NCBI GenBank assembly: GCA_017416505.1 | Contig: JAFQCI010000018.1 | Location: 1 to 54,845, forward strand | Length of the DNA stretch: 54,845 bases | Direction: 5' to 3' | Origin: Lachnospiraceae bacterium | Lineage (GTDB): Bacteria > Bacillota_A > Clostridia > Lachnospirales > Lachnospiraceae | Part shown: in pieces, positions 17,039-27,028 of the stretch | How the letters are laid out: each line of letters begins with the position of its first letter | Position numbering within the stretch: the stretch's first letter is position 1 | Notes under the pieces: model-generated | Databases searched by the model: none | What the model saw: only the letters and a program-made list of their open reading frames with translations | Told to the model about the DNA's origin: nothing | Position numbers and translations under genes: made by a program

Positions 17039-17872
17039 ATGAAATTTACAAAGATGCAGGGTTGCGGAAACGATTACATATATGTGAATTGTTTTGAAGA
17101 GGAAATTTTAGACAAGCCAGAGATGGCAAGGTTTGTTAGTGATGAGCATTTTGGTATCGGTTCGGATGGTATGATTTTAATTTGTCCATCAGAAATCGCT
17201 GATTTTAAGATGGAAATGTATAATGAAGACGGTTCGGAAGGTGCCATGTGTGGAAATGGAATCCGTTGTGTAGGAAAGTATGTTTACGATTTCGGCTTAA
17301 CAAAGAAGACGGAAATTACAGTAGAAACAAAAGCCGGAATTAAAACTTTGGTTTTAAATGTGAAGGATGGAAAAGTAGAAACCGTAAGAGTAGATATGGG
17401 AGCTCCAATTTTAGAGCCTTCTTTGATTCCTGTGGTTTATGATGGAGAAAAAATGATAAATCAACCTCTTGCAGTAGAAGGAAAAGATTACATGGTTACT
17501 TGTGTTTCTATGGGGAATCCTCATTGTATCACTTTTGTTGAGGATACAAAAAATCTGGAAATAGAAAAAATAGGACCTTCCTTTGAACATCATGCTGCTT
17601 TTCCGGATAGAGTAAATACGGAATTTATTCAGATTATTGATAGAAATACCATTAATATGAGAGTGTGGGAACGTGGTTCTGGAGAAACATGGGCATGTGG
17701 AACCGGTGCTTGTGCCAGTGTAGTAGCCTGTGTATTAAATGGACTGACAGAAAATAAGGTTACGGTTCATTTAGTAGGTGGAGATTTATGGATTGAATAT
17801 GACCAGGAAAAGAATACTGTATTTATGACAGGTCCTGCCAAAACAGTCTGTGTTGGCGAGTTATACTGCTAA
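17039..17872 (+). CDS. dapF: Diaminopimelate epimerase
   Basis: 277 residues, full length. The two catalytic cysteines are in MCGNGIRC (Cys71) and WACGTGACA (about Cys220). The N-terminal FTKMQGCGNDYIYV and MGNPHCITF are family signatures. It converts LL- to meso-diaminopimelate for peptidoglycan and lysine; cytosolic. The start has GGGAGG in front. It is followed after 23 bases by murE, whose product uses the meso-DAP made here, so the two form a functional pair. Confidence 0.97.
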   Translation: MKFTKMQGCGNDYIYVNCFEEEILDKPEMARFVSDEHFGIGSDGMILICPSEIADFKMEMYNEDGSEGAMCGNGIRCVGKYVYDFGLTKKTEITVETKAGIKTLVLNVKDGKVETVRVDMGAPILEPSLIPVVYDGEKMINQPLAVEGKDYMVTCVSMGNPHCITFVEDTKNLEIEKIGPSFEHHAAFPDRVNTEFIQIIDRNTINMRVWERGSGETWACGTGACASVVACVLNGLTENKVTVHLVGGDLWIEYDQEKNTVFMTGPAKTVCVGELYC

Positions 17873-17895
17873 AGCATATAAAGTGGAGGCGTAGC

Positions 17896-19377
17896 ATGGA
17901 ATTAGTAAAATTATTGGAGAAAATAGAGTATAAAGTAATAAAGGGTAAGGTTGAAATTGAGATACAACATTTAATTCGAGATTCCAGAAAAGTAGGAAAT
18001 GGGGATGTGTTTGTTTGTATCAAGGGTGCAAACTCTAACGGACATGATTTTGTTTTGGATGTGATTGAAAAAGGTGCAGCAGTCATAGTCATAGAAGAGG
18101 AACTAAAGCCGGAAGTTATGGAAAAAATACCGGAGGGAATCTGTCTGGTGCAGGTGGAAAGTTCCAGAAAGGCATTGGCATTTTTATCCGCTGCTTATTT
18201 TGGATATCCGGCAGAAAAACTAATTACCATTGGGGTAACAGGAACGAAGGGAAAGACTACTACCACTTATATGATTCAGTCTATTTTAGAACGCACCGGA
18301 GTGAAAACAGGATTGATTGGTACCATTGAAACCATCATAGGGGACAGCAGGATTCCAGCCTGCAATACTACCCCGGAATCTTATGTGGTGCAGGAATCTT
18401 TTGCGAAGATGGTGGAAGCAGGATGCAAGGCTGTAGTAATGGAGGTATCTTCTCAGGGCCTAATGTTAGACAGGGTGGCAGGCGTTGAATTTGATTATGG
18501 TATCTTTACAAATCTTTCCAAAGATCATATTGGACCAAATGAGCATAAGGACTTTGAGGACTATATGTATTGGAAGTCTGTATTGTTTGAGCATTGTAAG
18601 ACAGGTATTTTTAATGTGGATGATGCCTATGCAAAAGAAATGATGAAACGTGCAAAGTGTAAGGTAGAAACCTTTGGGATTGAGCAGGAGGCGGATTTAA
18701 AGGCTTCTAATATTCAACTCTTTCAAAAACCAGGAATTCTTGGTATTTCCTACGATTTATCCGGTAAGGTAACTATGCCGGTGGAAATTGATATTCCGGG
18801 AAAATTTAGTGTTTATAATTCCCTTACGGCTATTTCGGTATGTCTGCATTTTACAGATGATATAAAACTTATTGAAACAGTATTGTCGGAAATCAGAGTA
18901 AAGGGAAGAGTGGAAATGATGGATGTATCACCGGATTTTACAGTGATGATTGATTATGCACACAATGCCATGAGCCTGGAAAGTTTATTAAAGAGTTTAA
19001 GGGAGTATCAGCCAAAGAGAATTGTAACGGTATTTGGCTGTGGAGGAAACCGGGATAGAAACCGAAGATTTGAAATGGGTGAAGTTTCATCGAAATTATC
19101 AGATTTTACTATCATCACTTCAGATAATCCAAGATTTGAAGAGCCGGATGCCATTATAGAAGACATTCTTACGGGAGTAAAAAAGGCAGATGGTGAATAT
19201 ATTTGCATTCCTGACCGAAGAGAAGCTATCAAATATGCCATAGAACAAGGACAAAAGGGCGATGTTATCGTTCTGGCAGGAAAAGGCCACGAAGACTACC
19301 AGGAAATCAAAGGAGTCAAATATAATATGGACGAAAGAGTGTTGATTTCTGAGATAAAAGCAGAGTTAAATCTGTAG
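17896..19377 (+). CDS. murE: UDP-MurNAc-L-Ala-D-Glu:meso-DAP ligase
   Basis: 493 residues with the Mur ligase layout. The N-terminal UDP-binding domain is followed by ATP-binding GVTGTKGKTTTTYM (about residue 112), a central NLSKDHIGPNEHKDFEDYMYWKSVLF with the lysine to be carbamylated nearby, and the C-terminal domain FGCGGNRDRNRR. TSDNPRFEEP (around residue 410) carries the DNPR motif that marks meso-DAP rather than lysine specificity. It adds the third residue of the peptidoglycan stem peptide in the cytosol. Start ATG 17896 with GTGGAGG. Confidence 0.97.
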   Translation: MELVKLLEKIEYKVIKGKVEIEIQHLIRDSRKVGNGDVFVCIKGANSNGHDFVLDVIEKGAAVIVIEEELKPEVMEKIPEGICLVQVESSRKALAFLSAAYFGYPAEKLITIGVTGTKGKTTTTYMIQSILERTGVKTGLIGTIETIIGDSRIPACNTTPESYVVQESFAKMVEAGCKAVVMEVSSQGLMLDRVAGVEFDYGIFTNLSKDHIGPNEHKDFEDYMYWKSVLFEHCKTGIFNVDDAYAKEMMKRAKCKVETFGIEQEADLKASNIQLFQKPGILGISYDLSGKVTMPVEIDIPGKFSVYNSLTAISVCLHFTDDIKLIETVLSEIRVKGRVEMMDVSPDFTVMIDYAHNAMSLESLLKSLREYQPKRIVTVFGCGGNRDRNRRFEMGEVSSKLSDFTIITSDNPRFEEPDAIIEDILTGVKKADGEYICIPDRREAIKYAIEQGQKGDVIVLAGKGHEDYQEIKGVKYNMDERVLISEIKAELNL

Positions 19378-19441
19378 AAATGCTATACTAGAAAAGAAGC
19401 TTGAGAATTAAAAAGAGGTAGATAATCTCAATAGATTAAGG

Positions 19442-19470
19442 TTGAATTTTTAAGATATTTTTTGTATAAT
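19442..19470 (+). promoter_or_regulatory. Promoter and structured leader of malQ
   Basis: TTGAAT (19442-19447), a 17-base spacer and TATAAT (19465-19470). The transcript would have a leader of about 125 bases. This contains an imperfect inverted repeat GTTATTTACAC / GTGTAGCGTGAATAAC (19478-19522) and the string GTTACACAAATAAA before the ribosome site. No known riboswitch was recognised. Confidence 0.7.
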
Positions 19471-19602
19471 GAAAGAGGTTATTTACACAAGTTTCGGTTG
19501 ATAAGGTGTAGCGTGAATAACTGATTTAGAGGTGTTAATGAGTGACGATTTCACTTAAGAATGGATTCGTTACACAAATAAATTTTACGGAGGAATAGAT
19601 TC

Positions 19603-21108
19603 ATGGCAGAAGAAACGAAGAAACCATTGCCAGAAAGATTATCTGGTATTTTAGTACACCCTACTTCATTCCCAAGTCCATTTGGTATTGGTGATTTAGG
19701 AGAAGGTGCATATCGTTTTATCGACTTTTTGGAAAAAGCAGGACAAAAATTATGGCAGGTATTACCTTTAGGCCATACCGGATTTGGAGATTCTCCTTAT
19801 CAGGCATTCTCTTCTTTTGCAGGACAGCCATTAGTGATTGATCCAAAGCATTTAGAAGGATTAGGCTTATTAACAGGAGAAGATTTCTTAGGTATGCCGG
19901 AATGGGATGATACGAAAGTAGATTATGGCCCAGCCATTCAGTTTAAGACAAAATTATTAAAGGCAGCCTATGAAAAATTTAAGGCGAACGTAAATCCAGA
20001 ACTTACAGCAGAATACAATGCTTTCGTAGAAAAGACAGAATGGCTTTCTGACTATGCGTTGTTTATGGCAGCTAAGGATTATCATGATGGACGTTCTTGG
20101 TTGGAATGGAACGATGAGTTCTCAAATCCAAACAAGACTCAGAAAAAAGCTTTAATGAAACAGTTAGAAGATGGAGTGGGATATTATCAATTTATCCAAT
20201 TCATGTTCTTTAAAGAATGGTTCAGCTTAAAAGAATATGCAAACAATAAGGGAATTAAGATTATTGGAGATATTCCAATTTTCGTTTCCATTGATAGTGC
20301 AGATGTTTGGGCAAATAAAGAGTTATTCCAGTTGACCAAAGAAGGATTCCCTGTGGTAGTAGCTGGTGTACCACCAGATTATTTCAGTGAAACAGGACAA
20401 TTATGGGGTAACCCACTTTATAAATGGGAAACTCATAAGAAGAAGGGATACTCTTGGTGGATTGAAAGACTTAAGGTTCAGTTAGAAGTAACAGATTATT
20501 TAAGAATTGACCATTTCAGAGGTTTCGATACTTACTGGGCAGTACCATATGGTGAAGAAACTGCGATTAACGGTGAATGGAAGAAAGGTCCGGGTCCTGA
20601 CTTATTTGTTGCCATCGAAGCAGCTCTTGGTAAATTACCAATTATCGCAGAAGATTTAGGTGATATTACTCAGGATGTAATCGATTTACGTGACCAGTTC
20701 GAATTCCCAGGTATGAAGATTTTACAGTTTGCTTTTGATGGAGAAGAAAATGACTTCTTACCACATTATCATGGATATAACAGTGTATGTTATCCTGGAA
20801 CTCATGATAATGACACAGTACTTGGCTGGTACAAGTCAGCTCCTGAAAAGACAAAAGATAAAGTACGCCGTTATCTGAACACAGATGGTAATAATATCAG
20901 TTGGGATTTAATTCGTGCTTGTTTTGCATCTCCTGCAAAATATGCGATTGTGCCAATTCAGGATGTATTCTCATTAGATGAAAATTCCAGAATGAACATT
21001 CCTGGTACATCTGGTGGAATTTGCTGGGCATTCAGATATAGAAAAGAGTATTTATCAGATTACCTTGCTGATAGACTTAAGAGTGTAACTGAATTATATG
21101 GTAGATAA
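19603..21108 (+). CDS. malQ: 4-alpha-glucanotransferase
   Basis: 501 residues, typical of the GH77 disproportionating enzyme. SGILVHPTSFPSPFGIGDLG at the N-terminus, WQVLPLGHTGFGDSPYQAFSSFAG, IIGDIPIFVSIDSADVWAN, LRIDHFRGFDTYWAVP with the nucleophile Asp, IIAEDLGDIT with the acid/base Glu, and GTHDNDTVLGWY are all conserved. It transfers maltodextrin segments between glucan chains in glycogen or maltodextrin metabolism; cytosolic. Own promoter, with GGAGG before the start. plsC follows after 15 bases and may be cotranscribed. Confidence 0.97.
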   Translation: MAEETKKPLPERLSGILVHPTSFPSPFGIGDLGEGAYRFIDFLEKAGQKLWQVLPLGHTGFGDSPYQAFSSFAGQPLVIDPKHLEGLGLLTGEDFLGMPEWDDTKVDYGPAIQFKTKLLKAAYEKFKANVNPELTAEYNAFVEKTEWLSDYALFMAAKDYHDGRSWLEWNDEFSNPNKTQKKALMKQLEDGVGYYQFIQFMFFKEWFSLKEYANNKGIKIIGDIPIFVSIDSADVWANKELFQLTKEGFPVVVAGVPPDYFSETGQLWGNPLYKWETHKKKGYSWWIERLKVQLEVTDYLRIDHFRGFDTYWAVPYGEETAINGEWKKGPGPDLFVAIEAALGKLPIIAEDLGDITQDVIDLRDQFEFPGMKILQFAFDGEENDFLPHYHGYNSVCYPGTHDNDTVLGWYKSAPEKTKDKVRRYLNTDGNNISWDLIRACFASPAKYAIVPIQDVFSLDENSRMNIPGTSGGICWAFRYRKEYLSDYLADRLKSVTELYGR

Positions 21109-21123
21109 ATAAGAGGTGTTTTT

Positions 21124-21849
21124 ATGCACACGTTTTTGGTTATGACCAATTTATTCCTATTTGTATTTATAGGATTTTTTACAAACATTTTAATATGGCC
21201 GATGAAAAAATTAAAACCGGCATTACAGATTCGTATCTCAAATACTGCTGTAAGATGGGCTTTTTGGCGTTCTTTGTTTTTAGCGGGTGCGAAAAAGACG
21301 GTCATTGGGGAAAAGAATATCCCCGATGAACCGTGTTTGTTTGTAAGTAATCATCGAAGTAATTTCGATATTTTACTGATTCATACTTCTACCAGACATG
21401 ACTTAGGATTTATTTCAAAGAAGGAAATGAACAAGATTCCATTCTTAAATATTCAGATGCGGAACATAGGATGTGTGTTTTTGGACCGAGATGATATCAA
21501 GTCTGGTTTAAAGACCATAAATGATGCAGCGGAAAATATTAAAAAGGGAATTTCCATGTGTGTATTTCCGGAGGGACACCGAAGTAAAAAGCCGGACATG
21601 GAGATGGGAGAATTCAAAGCAGGAGCCTTAAAGGTAGCAGAGAAAGCTGGTTGTCCGATTGTACCGGTAGCGGTAATTGATAGTGATACTTTGATGGAAC
21701 AAACAGGTAAGTTTAAGATTGTTTCAGGAAAGGCCAAGGTTATTTTTGGAGAACCTATCTATGTGAATCAACTTGACAAACAAGAAAAGCGTAAGCTTGC
21801 AGCGAATGTTGAGGGAAAAATTAAACAAATGATAGAAGAATATCGATAG
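21124..21849 (+). CDS. plsC: 1-acyl-sn-glycerol-3-phosphate acyltransferase
   Basis: 241 residues. A hydrophobic N-terminal helix (TNLFLFVFIGFFTNILIW) anchors it to the membrane. The acyltransferase motifs are SNHRSNFDILLIH (H-x4-D) and VFPEGHRSKK (EGxxR-like), followed by VPVAVIDSD. It makes phosphatidic acid from lysophosphatidic acid at the inner face of the membrane. The gene ends with a strong terminator. Start ATG 21124 behind AAGAGGTG. Confidence 0.92.
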   Translation: MHTFLVMTNLFLFVFIGFFTNILIWPMKKLKPALQIRISNTAVRWAFWRSLFLAGAKKTVIGEKNIPDEPCLFVSNHRSNFDILLIHTSTRHDLGFISKKEMNKIPFLNIQMRNIGCVFLDRDDIKSGLKTINDAAENIKKGISMCVFPEGHRSKKPDMEMGEFKAGALKVAEKAGCPIVPVAVIDSDTLMEQTGKFKIVSGKAKVIFGEPIYVNQLDKQEKRKLAANVEGKIKQMIEEYR

Positions 21850-21867
21850 ATACGATACACAAGAATA

Positions 21868-21904
21868 AGCATCGGAAATAAATCTATTTCCGGTGCTATT
21901 TTTC
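21868..21904 (+). terminator. Terminator after plsC
   Basis: A 13-bp stem AGCATCGGAAATA / TATTTCCGGTGCT (one G-U pair), a 4-base loop, then ATTTTTCC. Confidence 0.85.
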
Positions 21905-21990
21905 CATATAGAAAGATTACTAGAGGATAAAACCAAAAGGAAATTGCAAGGGATAGGTATGATTTGACAGGTTTCGAAGGAGGGGTAGAA

Positions 21991-23157
21991 ATGTTTTTTA
22001 AAGGTATTGTTATTTTTGGGTTATTGGCAGTAGGATGTCTTAGGCAAAATCAAATCCCTGACACTGAGATTCCAACACAAAAGATAGAAGAAGAGAAGGT
22101 GGAGGGTTGGACTCAAAGGGAGGATTTGTGGTATTTTTATGAAGACGGAGAGATGGTAACAGGCTGGAAGAAGGTAGATGGAGTCTGGTACTATTTAAAT
22201 GTCAATGGAGAGATGGTGACAGGCTGGAATAAGATAGATGGAGCCTGGTACTTTTTAAATGCCAGTGGAGAAATGGCGACAGGCTGGAATAAGATAGATG
22301 GAGCCTGGTACTTTTTAAATGCCAGTGGAGAAATGGCGACAGGCTGGAAAAAGGTAGATGGAGTCTGGTATTATTTAAACAACAGCGGGGCAATGTTGAC
22401 AGGTTGGCAGCAGGTGGGAGAAAAGTGGTATTATCTTAGTTCCAGTGGTGCCATGTTAAAGAACCAGGTAGTACAGGGATATGTATTGGATTCTAATGGA
22501 GAGTGGATGGTTGACAGTGATTATATTGCTGCTAATGGCTCACCATATTATATTCGAGTGAACAAAAAGGCTTGTGTGGTTACGGTATACACTTTGGATG
22601 AGAATGGATATTATACAGTGCCACTAAAATCCATGATTTGTTCTACTGGAGAAGGAACACCAACAGGAACCTTTCGGACGAAAAACAAGTATCGTTGGAG
22701 AGATTTGGTAGGAAATGTAAAGGGGCAGTATTCTACCAGAATTGTAAACAGGATTTTGTTTCACTCCGTTCCCTATTATTCAAACAATGAAAATGACTTA
22801 GAAGGGGACGAGTTTAATCTGTTAGGAGAAATAAAATCTGCAGGGTGTGTACGACTTCAGGTGGAGGATGCAAAATGGATTTATGATTTTTGTCCTTTAA
22901 ATACCATTGTGCAGATATACGAAAATGATATGCCCGGACCTTTTGGAATACCGGATTACATAAAAATTCCAACAACAGGGATTTTTTCGCATTGGGATCC
23001 AACAGACCCTCATCAAAATAACCCTTGGAAGCAGTTATCCGATGGATGGAATTACATAGAAGGAAATTGGTACTATCGTTATGAGGATGGTAGTATTGCG
23101 GTAAATACAATGATAGACGGATATGCAGTAGGGCAGGACGGGGCTTGGATTTCGTAA
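21991..23157 (+). CDS. L,D-transpeptidase lipoprotein with cell-wall-binding repeats
   Basis: 388 residues from the ATG at 21991, behind AAGGAGGGG; the frame opens earlier at a TTG. The N-terminus MFFKGIVIFGLLAVGCLRQ has a lipobox (LAVGC), so it is probably membrane-anchored. Six 20-residue choline-binding-type repeats follow (GWKKVDGVWYYLN type). Next is a YkuD domain with TGEGTPTGTF, RILFHSVPYY and the catalytic SAGCVRLQ, whose Cys forms the acyl-enzyme. One more degenerate wall-binding repeat ends the protein. YkuD enzymes make 3-3 crosslinks or attach proteins to meso-DAP peptidoglycan. The repeat DNA (about 22140-22440) is nearly identical between units, suggesting recent expansion. Confidence 0.9.
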   Translation: MFFKGIVIFGLLAVGCLRQNQIPDTEIPTQKIEEEKVEGWTQREDLWYFYEDGEMVTGWKKVDGVWYYLNVNGEMVTGWNKIDGAWYFLNASGEMATGWNKIDGAWYFLNASGEMATGWKKVDGVWYYLNNSGAMLTGWQQVGEKWYYLSSSGAMLKNQVVQGYVLDSNGEWMVDSDYIAANGSPYYIRVNKKACVVTVYTLDENGYYTVPLKSMICSTGEGTPTGTFRTKNKYRWRDLVGNVKGQYSTRIVNRILFHSVPYYSNNENDLEGDEFNLLGEIKSAGCVRLQVEDAKWIYDFCPLNTIVQIYENDMPGPFGIPDYIKIPTTGIFSHWDPTDPHQNNPWKQLSDGWNYIEGNWYYRYEDGSIAVNTMIDGYAVGQDGAWIS

Positions 23158-23214
23158 AAATCCAAACTGATTTTTACTGCACAGGAATTTGAAATAAGAG
23201 AAAGGAGATGCGTT

Positions 23215-23265
23215 ATGGCATCAACGAGTTACGAGGTGTGTGGTGAAAACTTTAGTGGTAGATGA
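23215..23265 (+). CDS. Possible 16-residue leader peptide overlapping the response regulator start
   Basis: ATG at 23215 has the best ribosome site in the area (AAAGGAG, 6-7 bases upstream). It encodes MASTSYEVCGENFSGR and stops at 23265, inside the response regulator gene in another frame. The regulator starts at GTG 23240 or 23243 within it, with only GAGG before it. Translation of the regulator may therefore depend on the leader. Seen directly; function inferred. Confidence 0.4.
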   Translation: MASTSYEVCGENFSGR

Positions 23266-24040
23266 TGAATTGTTTGCCAGAAGAATTTTGGTAGAGCAAT
23301 TGAAGAAATTGAACATTGGGGAGATTTATGAATTTGAAAACAGTGAAGACGCATTGGGGTTTGTAAAGAAGAATCAGGTAGAATGTGCATTTTTAGACGT
23401 TGAAATGCCGGGAGCCACAGGAATTGATTTAGCGAAAAGTCTTCATGAAATTGATGACGAGATAAAAATAGTTTTTATTACAGCATATGAAAATTATGCT
23501 TATGCTGCGTATCAGGTAAATGGACTTTCTTATGTGTTAAAGCCTTATACAAGAGGAGAAATTGAAGATACGGTTAAAAAAATACATCGAATAACGCCTG
23601 TAGAGAAAGAACCAAGAATACGCATTGAAACATTTGGAGGATTTGAGGTTTATGTAAATGGTGATGTACTTAAATTTTCCAGAAGTAAGGCGAAGGAGTT
23701 ACTGGCATTGCTTGTGGATAAGAGAGGACTTTTGCTAAATAATCAACAAATGGCAGCTTATTTATGGGAAGATATACCCTATGATAAGCATTTAAAAGAG
23801 TCTTTAAAGAAGGTAAATCAAGCGCTAAAAGCAAGTTTGAAAAAAGCAGGTATTGAAGATTTGCTCATTGATGGGTATAATAAAAAGGGAATCAATGTTG
23901 CTAAAATACAATGCGATTATTATGATGCCTTAGAAGGAAAGCGGGGTGCCATAGACTCATTTAAGGGCGATTATTTGAGTTGTTATTCCTGGGCAGAAAC
24001 GAGTAACGCATATTTAATAAGAAAATTAGAAAAGAAGTAA
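23240..24040 (+). CDS. Response regulator with SARP-like DNA-binding output domain
   Basis: 266 residues with a GTG start. The receiver domain has the acidic pair DDE (8-10), the phosphoacceptor Asp53 in FLDVEMPG, Thr81 in ITAYE and Lys101 in VLKPY. From about residue 125, IETFGGFEVYVNGDVLKFSRSKAKELLALLVDKRG is the winged-helix fold of the OmpR/SARP type, with QQMAAYLWED. No histidine kinase is nearby. The next gene (24056) starts 15 bases downstream behind GGGAGGG, followed by 27029, so it heads a three-gene operon with two large proteins of unknown function and probably controls them or other targets. It may respond to phosphorylation by a distant kinase. Confidence 0.88.
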   Translation: MVKTLVVDDELFARRILVEQLKKLNIGEIYEFENSEDALGFVKKNQVECAFLDVEMPGATGIDLAKSLHEIDDEIKIVFITAYENYAYAAYQVNGLSYVLKPYTRGEIEDTVKKIHRITPVEKEPRIRIETFGGFEVYVNGDVLKFSRSKAKELLALLVDKRGLLLNNQQMAAYLWEDIPYDKHLKESLKKVNQALKASLKKAGIEDLLIDGYNKKGINVAKIQCDYYDALEGKRGAIDSFKGDYLSCYSWAETSNAYLIRKLEKK

Positions 24041-24055
24041 AGGGAGGGCGTTAGT

Positions 24056-26995
24056 ATGATTACATTCCAAATAACCTATGATGAAAGTATTCCTAAGTGT
24101 ACCATGGGAATTAATAATCATCCTCTACGCAGCGACAGTAAGCTGAACGATTACATAAATACACCTTTGGAACGTTGGATTGATTATTTGTTGTATCAGC
24201 TGCCGGTGGAAACCAATGATAAGGATATTCATATTTTATTCGCAGGCAGTGATGAGGGGTATGAACTGGTAAGACAGCACGTTCAGGAGAATCTGGCTAC
24301 CAGAAAGGATGCACAGTTTACGGTAATGAGAAAAAGCGAATATTTCTCTCATACCAAGGAAACTGAGGGGAAAGCCCCTGAGATAAAAGCATCGGAGGGA
24401 AAAGCACCTACGGATTTATATATTGAAGAAAAGAAAGAAATGGAAGCATTGGTGCAGGGGCTTGCTGATTTAACCTTTGATGTTTTGTGGATGAGAAAAG
24501 AAAAGGTGAATGAGATTGATGTACCAAACATGGTTAAGGAACCATATTTAGATTTGATTGGTACAGCCCTTGCGAAGAAAGAGCAGGAAGATTTAGATGC
24601 CATTTGCGATGAAATTATAAATTATGACTTGGAGCAGTGTGAACGCTTAGAACATGATATTGCAGAAACTTTATACTCTAAAATCGGAATTGAGTTGGTT
24701 GTAAGTCAGATTGAAAAACGAAAGAAAAATCTTGTGGAGCTGGAACAGGCAAAGGAACTGGAACGCCTTTTCTTTGGAGTGGAAACCTTTGATAAAGATA
24801 AATTAAACGAGTTAGAGGCTTATTTACGAAGTGGAAAATATTTAAGTCATTTGATTGAACCTTATACTACCTTAGTTGACCAGCGAAAAGAAATTTTGAG
24901 CCGGGCGGAAGTGGAATTGTTATGTGAATCCTATCTTACAATGTCCTTTGGGGAATTAGAGAGTTTAAAACAAAGACTGTTAAGCGGGGAATTTGATGAA
25001 GTTTATGTACTTTCTTATGTGAAGTTGATTGAAGTTCGTATGGACGAGTTGGCAGTAATGGACATTGAAGAGATTTGTCAAAGCATTGACGAAGATAAGG
25101 TGGAAGGTACAGAGGATGCCATTCAGAGGTTGACAGAATCCAGATATAAGGAAAGACTTTGGAAACCTTACGAGGTGGCATTAAGAATTCAGAAAGTGTA
25201 TTTGGAGAAATTGGCTTTGGTTAAGAAGTGCAATGATTTTAATCAATTGACTCAATCAGAAGCCATGCATTTACTGGAATGGGTAAAGCAACAGGAAATC
25301 AATGAAGGAACAAAGCAGGCGTATGCACAATGTTTAACTAAGAGAATACATAATATCCAGGGATTGGCGGTATATCGTTATTCTGTTTATTTACAATCGC
25401 TGTTAAAGAGTACCCAGGTAGGAAACCTGTTCTGTTTGACTCTGATTTCAAAGGATTATTATCCAAAGGTTCAGGAATTAAGAAAAAATTTCAAAGAATT
25501 TGATGATTATTCTATGCCGATTGGTATCATTGAAGGAAATAAGTCTGGCGGTATTTTAATTTTTAAGGATTGTCTGATGTTTCAGGAGCAAGGGCTTACG
25601 AAGATTATTCCTTTTGGTACAGTGCGTAATATTGAAGCAAGCAAAAAGATGCTGCAGGCACAGGTTGTAGTGACTACTCATAATGGTCCATCTCATTCTT
25701 TATTGACGGTTATGGGGCATAAAAAGGGAGAAGAAGTTGCCAAGGTACTTTTAACTTTGATTGATACCATTCGCACTAAGGTATCCTTGCCTAGCGCAGA
25801 TGCACCGGAAACGGCGTTACCGTTGTGGAGTCGTTCCGTGGGTGAAGCGGAAAAACTGGACCATGTCATTACCATAGAGAAAGTAATCCAAAGATTTCTG
25901 CTTACTTTAAATCAGATTGACGAGGCAATGGTGAAATATATTTCTACCTACACTTCTCCGGATTGGCAGAAAAAGTTGGACAAGGCAAAGGAAAACTTTG
26001 CGAAATATTCCATGGAAGAGATTCCTTTCGTTTTATGGGATGCTTCTAAGGGAAATTTCCGCTATGGAATGTGTATTACAGACCATAGAATTTATGTAAA
26101 GACTGCTGGTGGAAAGGAATATGATGTTTCTTTGGGACAGATTTACGAAATCATTCCGTCTACCACAGAAAAGGGAGTTACCTTCCTTTTAAAATTAACG
26201 GATACCAAAACTCAGGAATTACCATTTGAAGCCATGGAACCAGAATTGGCTATGAAGTGGAAGGCAGCATTGGAAGATGTACTGGAGGGTATTTTGGAAT
26301 GTCAAAGCAAAGATACTATCCAGAGTTTAATTGCACAACGTCCGCCTATGAATTTGGAAGAAAATGTTGATATGGCATCCATAGAATCTATGGTGAAGAC
26401 ACCTGTGGAAGTACCTGTGGCAGATGCTTTGATACCGGAAAAAGAGATTGAAATTCCAAAGGCAGACCCTCTGATAGAAGAAGAAATACCTGTTTTCGTA
26501 CCAACACCTGACCCAGTAATTACAGAGGTTGAAGAACCAGAAATCATCGAACCGAAGGTAGCAGAAAGCATATCAGAACCGGAAGTAATCGAGCCAGAGG
26601 TAGTGGAAAGCGTACCGGAACCAGAAGTAATCGAGCCAGAGGTAGTGGAAAGTGTACCAGAACCGGAAGTAATCGAGCCGGAGGTAGTGGAAAGTGTACC
26701 GGAACCAGAAGTAATCGAGCCGGAGGTAGTAGAAAGTGTACCGGAACCGGAAGTAATCGAGCCGGAGGTAGTGGAAAGTGTACCGGAACCAGAAGTAATC
26801 GAGCCGGAGGTAGTGGAAAGTGTACCGGAACCGGAAGTAATCGAGCCGGAGGTAGTGGAAAGCATACCAGAACCGGAAGTAATCGAGCCGGAAGTAATAG
26901 AAGTGGAAGAAGAGGAAGATATACTGGTAGAGCCTTCAGAAGAAAGCTTTTTGGACATCGATGCTTTGATTGACCGTATTATCAGTGGACAGTAG
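24056..26995 (+). CDS. Large unknown protein with PH-like segments and Pro-Glu-Val repeats
   Basis: 979 residues, no signal peptide or membrane segment. Residues 1-400 are mostly helical and charged ([29 protein letters not shown]), with a possible N-terminal ubiquitin-like or FHA-free beta segment ([14 protein letters not shown]). Around 480-580 ([24 protein letters not shown]) and 650-740 ([24 protein letters not shown], then [17 protein letters not shown]) two stretches resemble PH or GRAM folds ending in a helix. The C-terminus has nine 14-residue [18 protein letters not shown] units and a short acidic end. I do not recognise the family. The adjoining J-like/TPR gene and the response regulator suggest a cytoplasmic scaffold in a regulated complex. 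Confidence 0.8.
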   Translation: MITFQITYDESIPKCTMGINNHPLRSDSKLNDYINTPLERWIDYLLYQLPVETNDKDIHILFAGSDEGYELVRQHVQENLATRKDAQFTVMRKSEYFSHTKETEGKAPEIKASEGKAPTDLYIEEKKEMEALVQGLADLTFDVLWMRKEKVNEIDVPNMVKEPYLDLIGTALAKKEQEDLDAICDEIINYDLEQCERLEHDIAETLYSKIGIELVVSQIEKRKKNLVELEQAKELERLFFGVETFDKDKLNELEAYLRSGKYLSHLIEPYTTLVDQRKEILSRAEVELLCESYLTMSFGELESLKQRLLSGEFDEVYVLSYVKLIEVRMDELAVMDIEEICQSIDEDKVEGTEDAIQRLTESRYKERLWKPYEVALRIQKVYLEKLALVKKCNDFNQLTQSEAMHLLEWVKQQEINEGTKQAYAQCLTKRIHNIQGLAVYRYSVYLQSLLKSTQVGNLFCLTLISKDYYPKVQELRKNFKEFDDYSMPIGIIEGNKSGGILIFKDCLMFQEQGLTKIIPFGTVRNIEASKKMLQAQVVVTTHNGPSHSLLTVMGHKKGEEVAKVLLTLIDTIRTKVSLPSADAPETALPLWSRSVGEAEKLDHVITIEKVIQRFLLTLNQIDEAMVKYISTYTSPDWQKKLDKAKENFAKYSMEEIPFVLWDASKGNFRYGMCITDHRIYVKTAGGKEYDVSLGQIYEIIPSTTEKGVTFLLKLTDTKTQELPFEAMEPELAMKWKAALEDVLEGILECQSKDTIQSLIAQRPPMNLEENVDMASIESMVKTPVEVPVADALIPEKEIEIPKADPLIEEEIPVFVPTPDPVITEVEEPEIIEPKVAESISEPEVIEPEVVESVPEPEVIEPEVVESVPEPEVIEPEVVESVPEPEVIEPEVVESVPEPEVIEPEVVESVPEPEVIEPEVVESVPEPEVIEPEVVESIPEPEVIEPEVIEVEEEEDILVEPSEESFLDIDALIDRIISGQ
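26531..26908 (+). repeat. Nine tandem 42-bp units inside the 979-residue gene
   Basis: Units of 14 codons start at 26531, 26573, 26615, 26657, 26699, 26741, 26783, 26825 and 26867. The first and last are degenerate. The inner seven differ at a few third positions such as CCA/CCG. In-frame copy-number variation is likely. Confidence 0.92.
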
Positions 26996-27028
26996 TAGAA
27001 TAGATTAAAATGGAGGAGAAGAAAGAGG

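Noticed and set aside
26531..26908. Regular short repeats that could be taken for a CRISPR array
   Set aside because: The units are contiguous, in frame and without unique spacers; they encode a Pro-Glu-Val protein tail.
26302..26958. 218-residue open frame on the minus strand rich in Ser, Gly and Thr
   Set aside because: It is the antisense reading of the 42-bp repeats and flanking codons of the 979-residue gene. No ribosome site or independent evidence.
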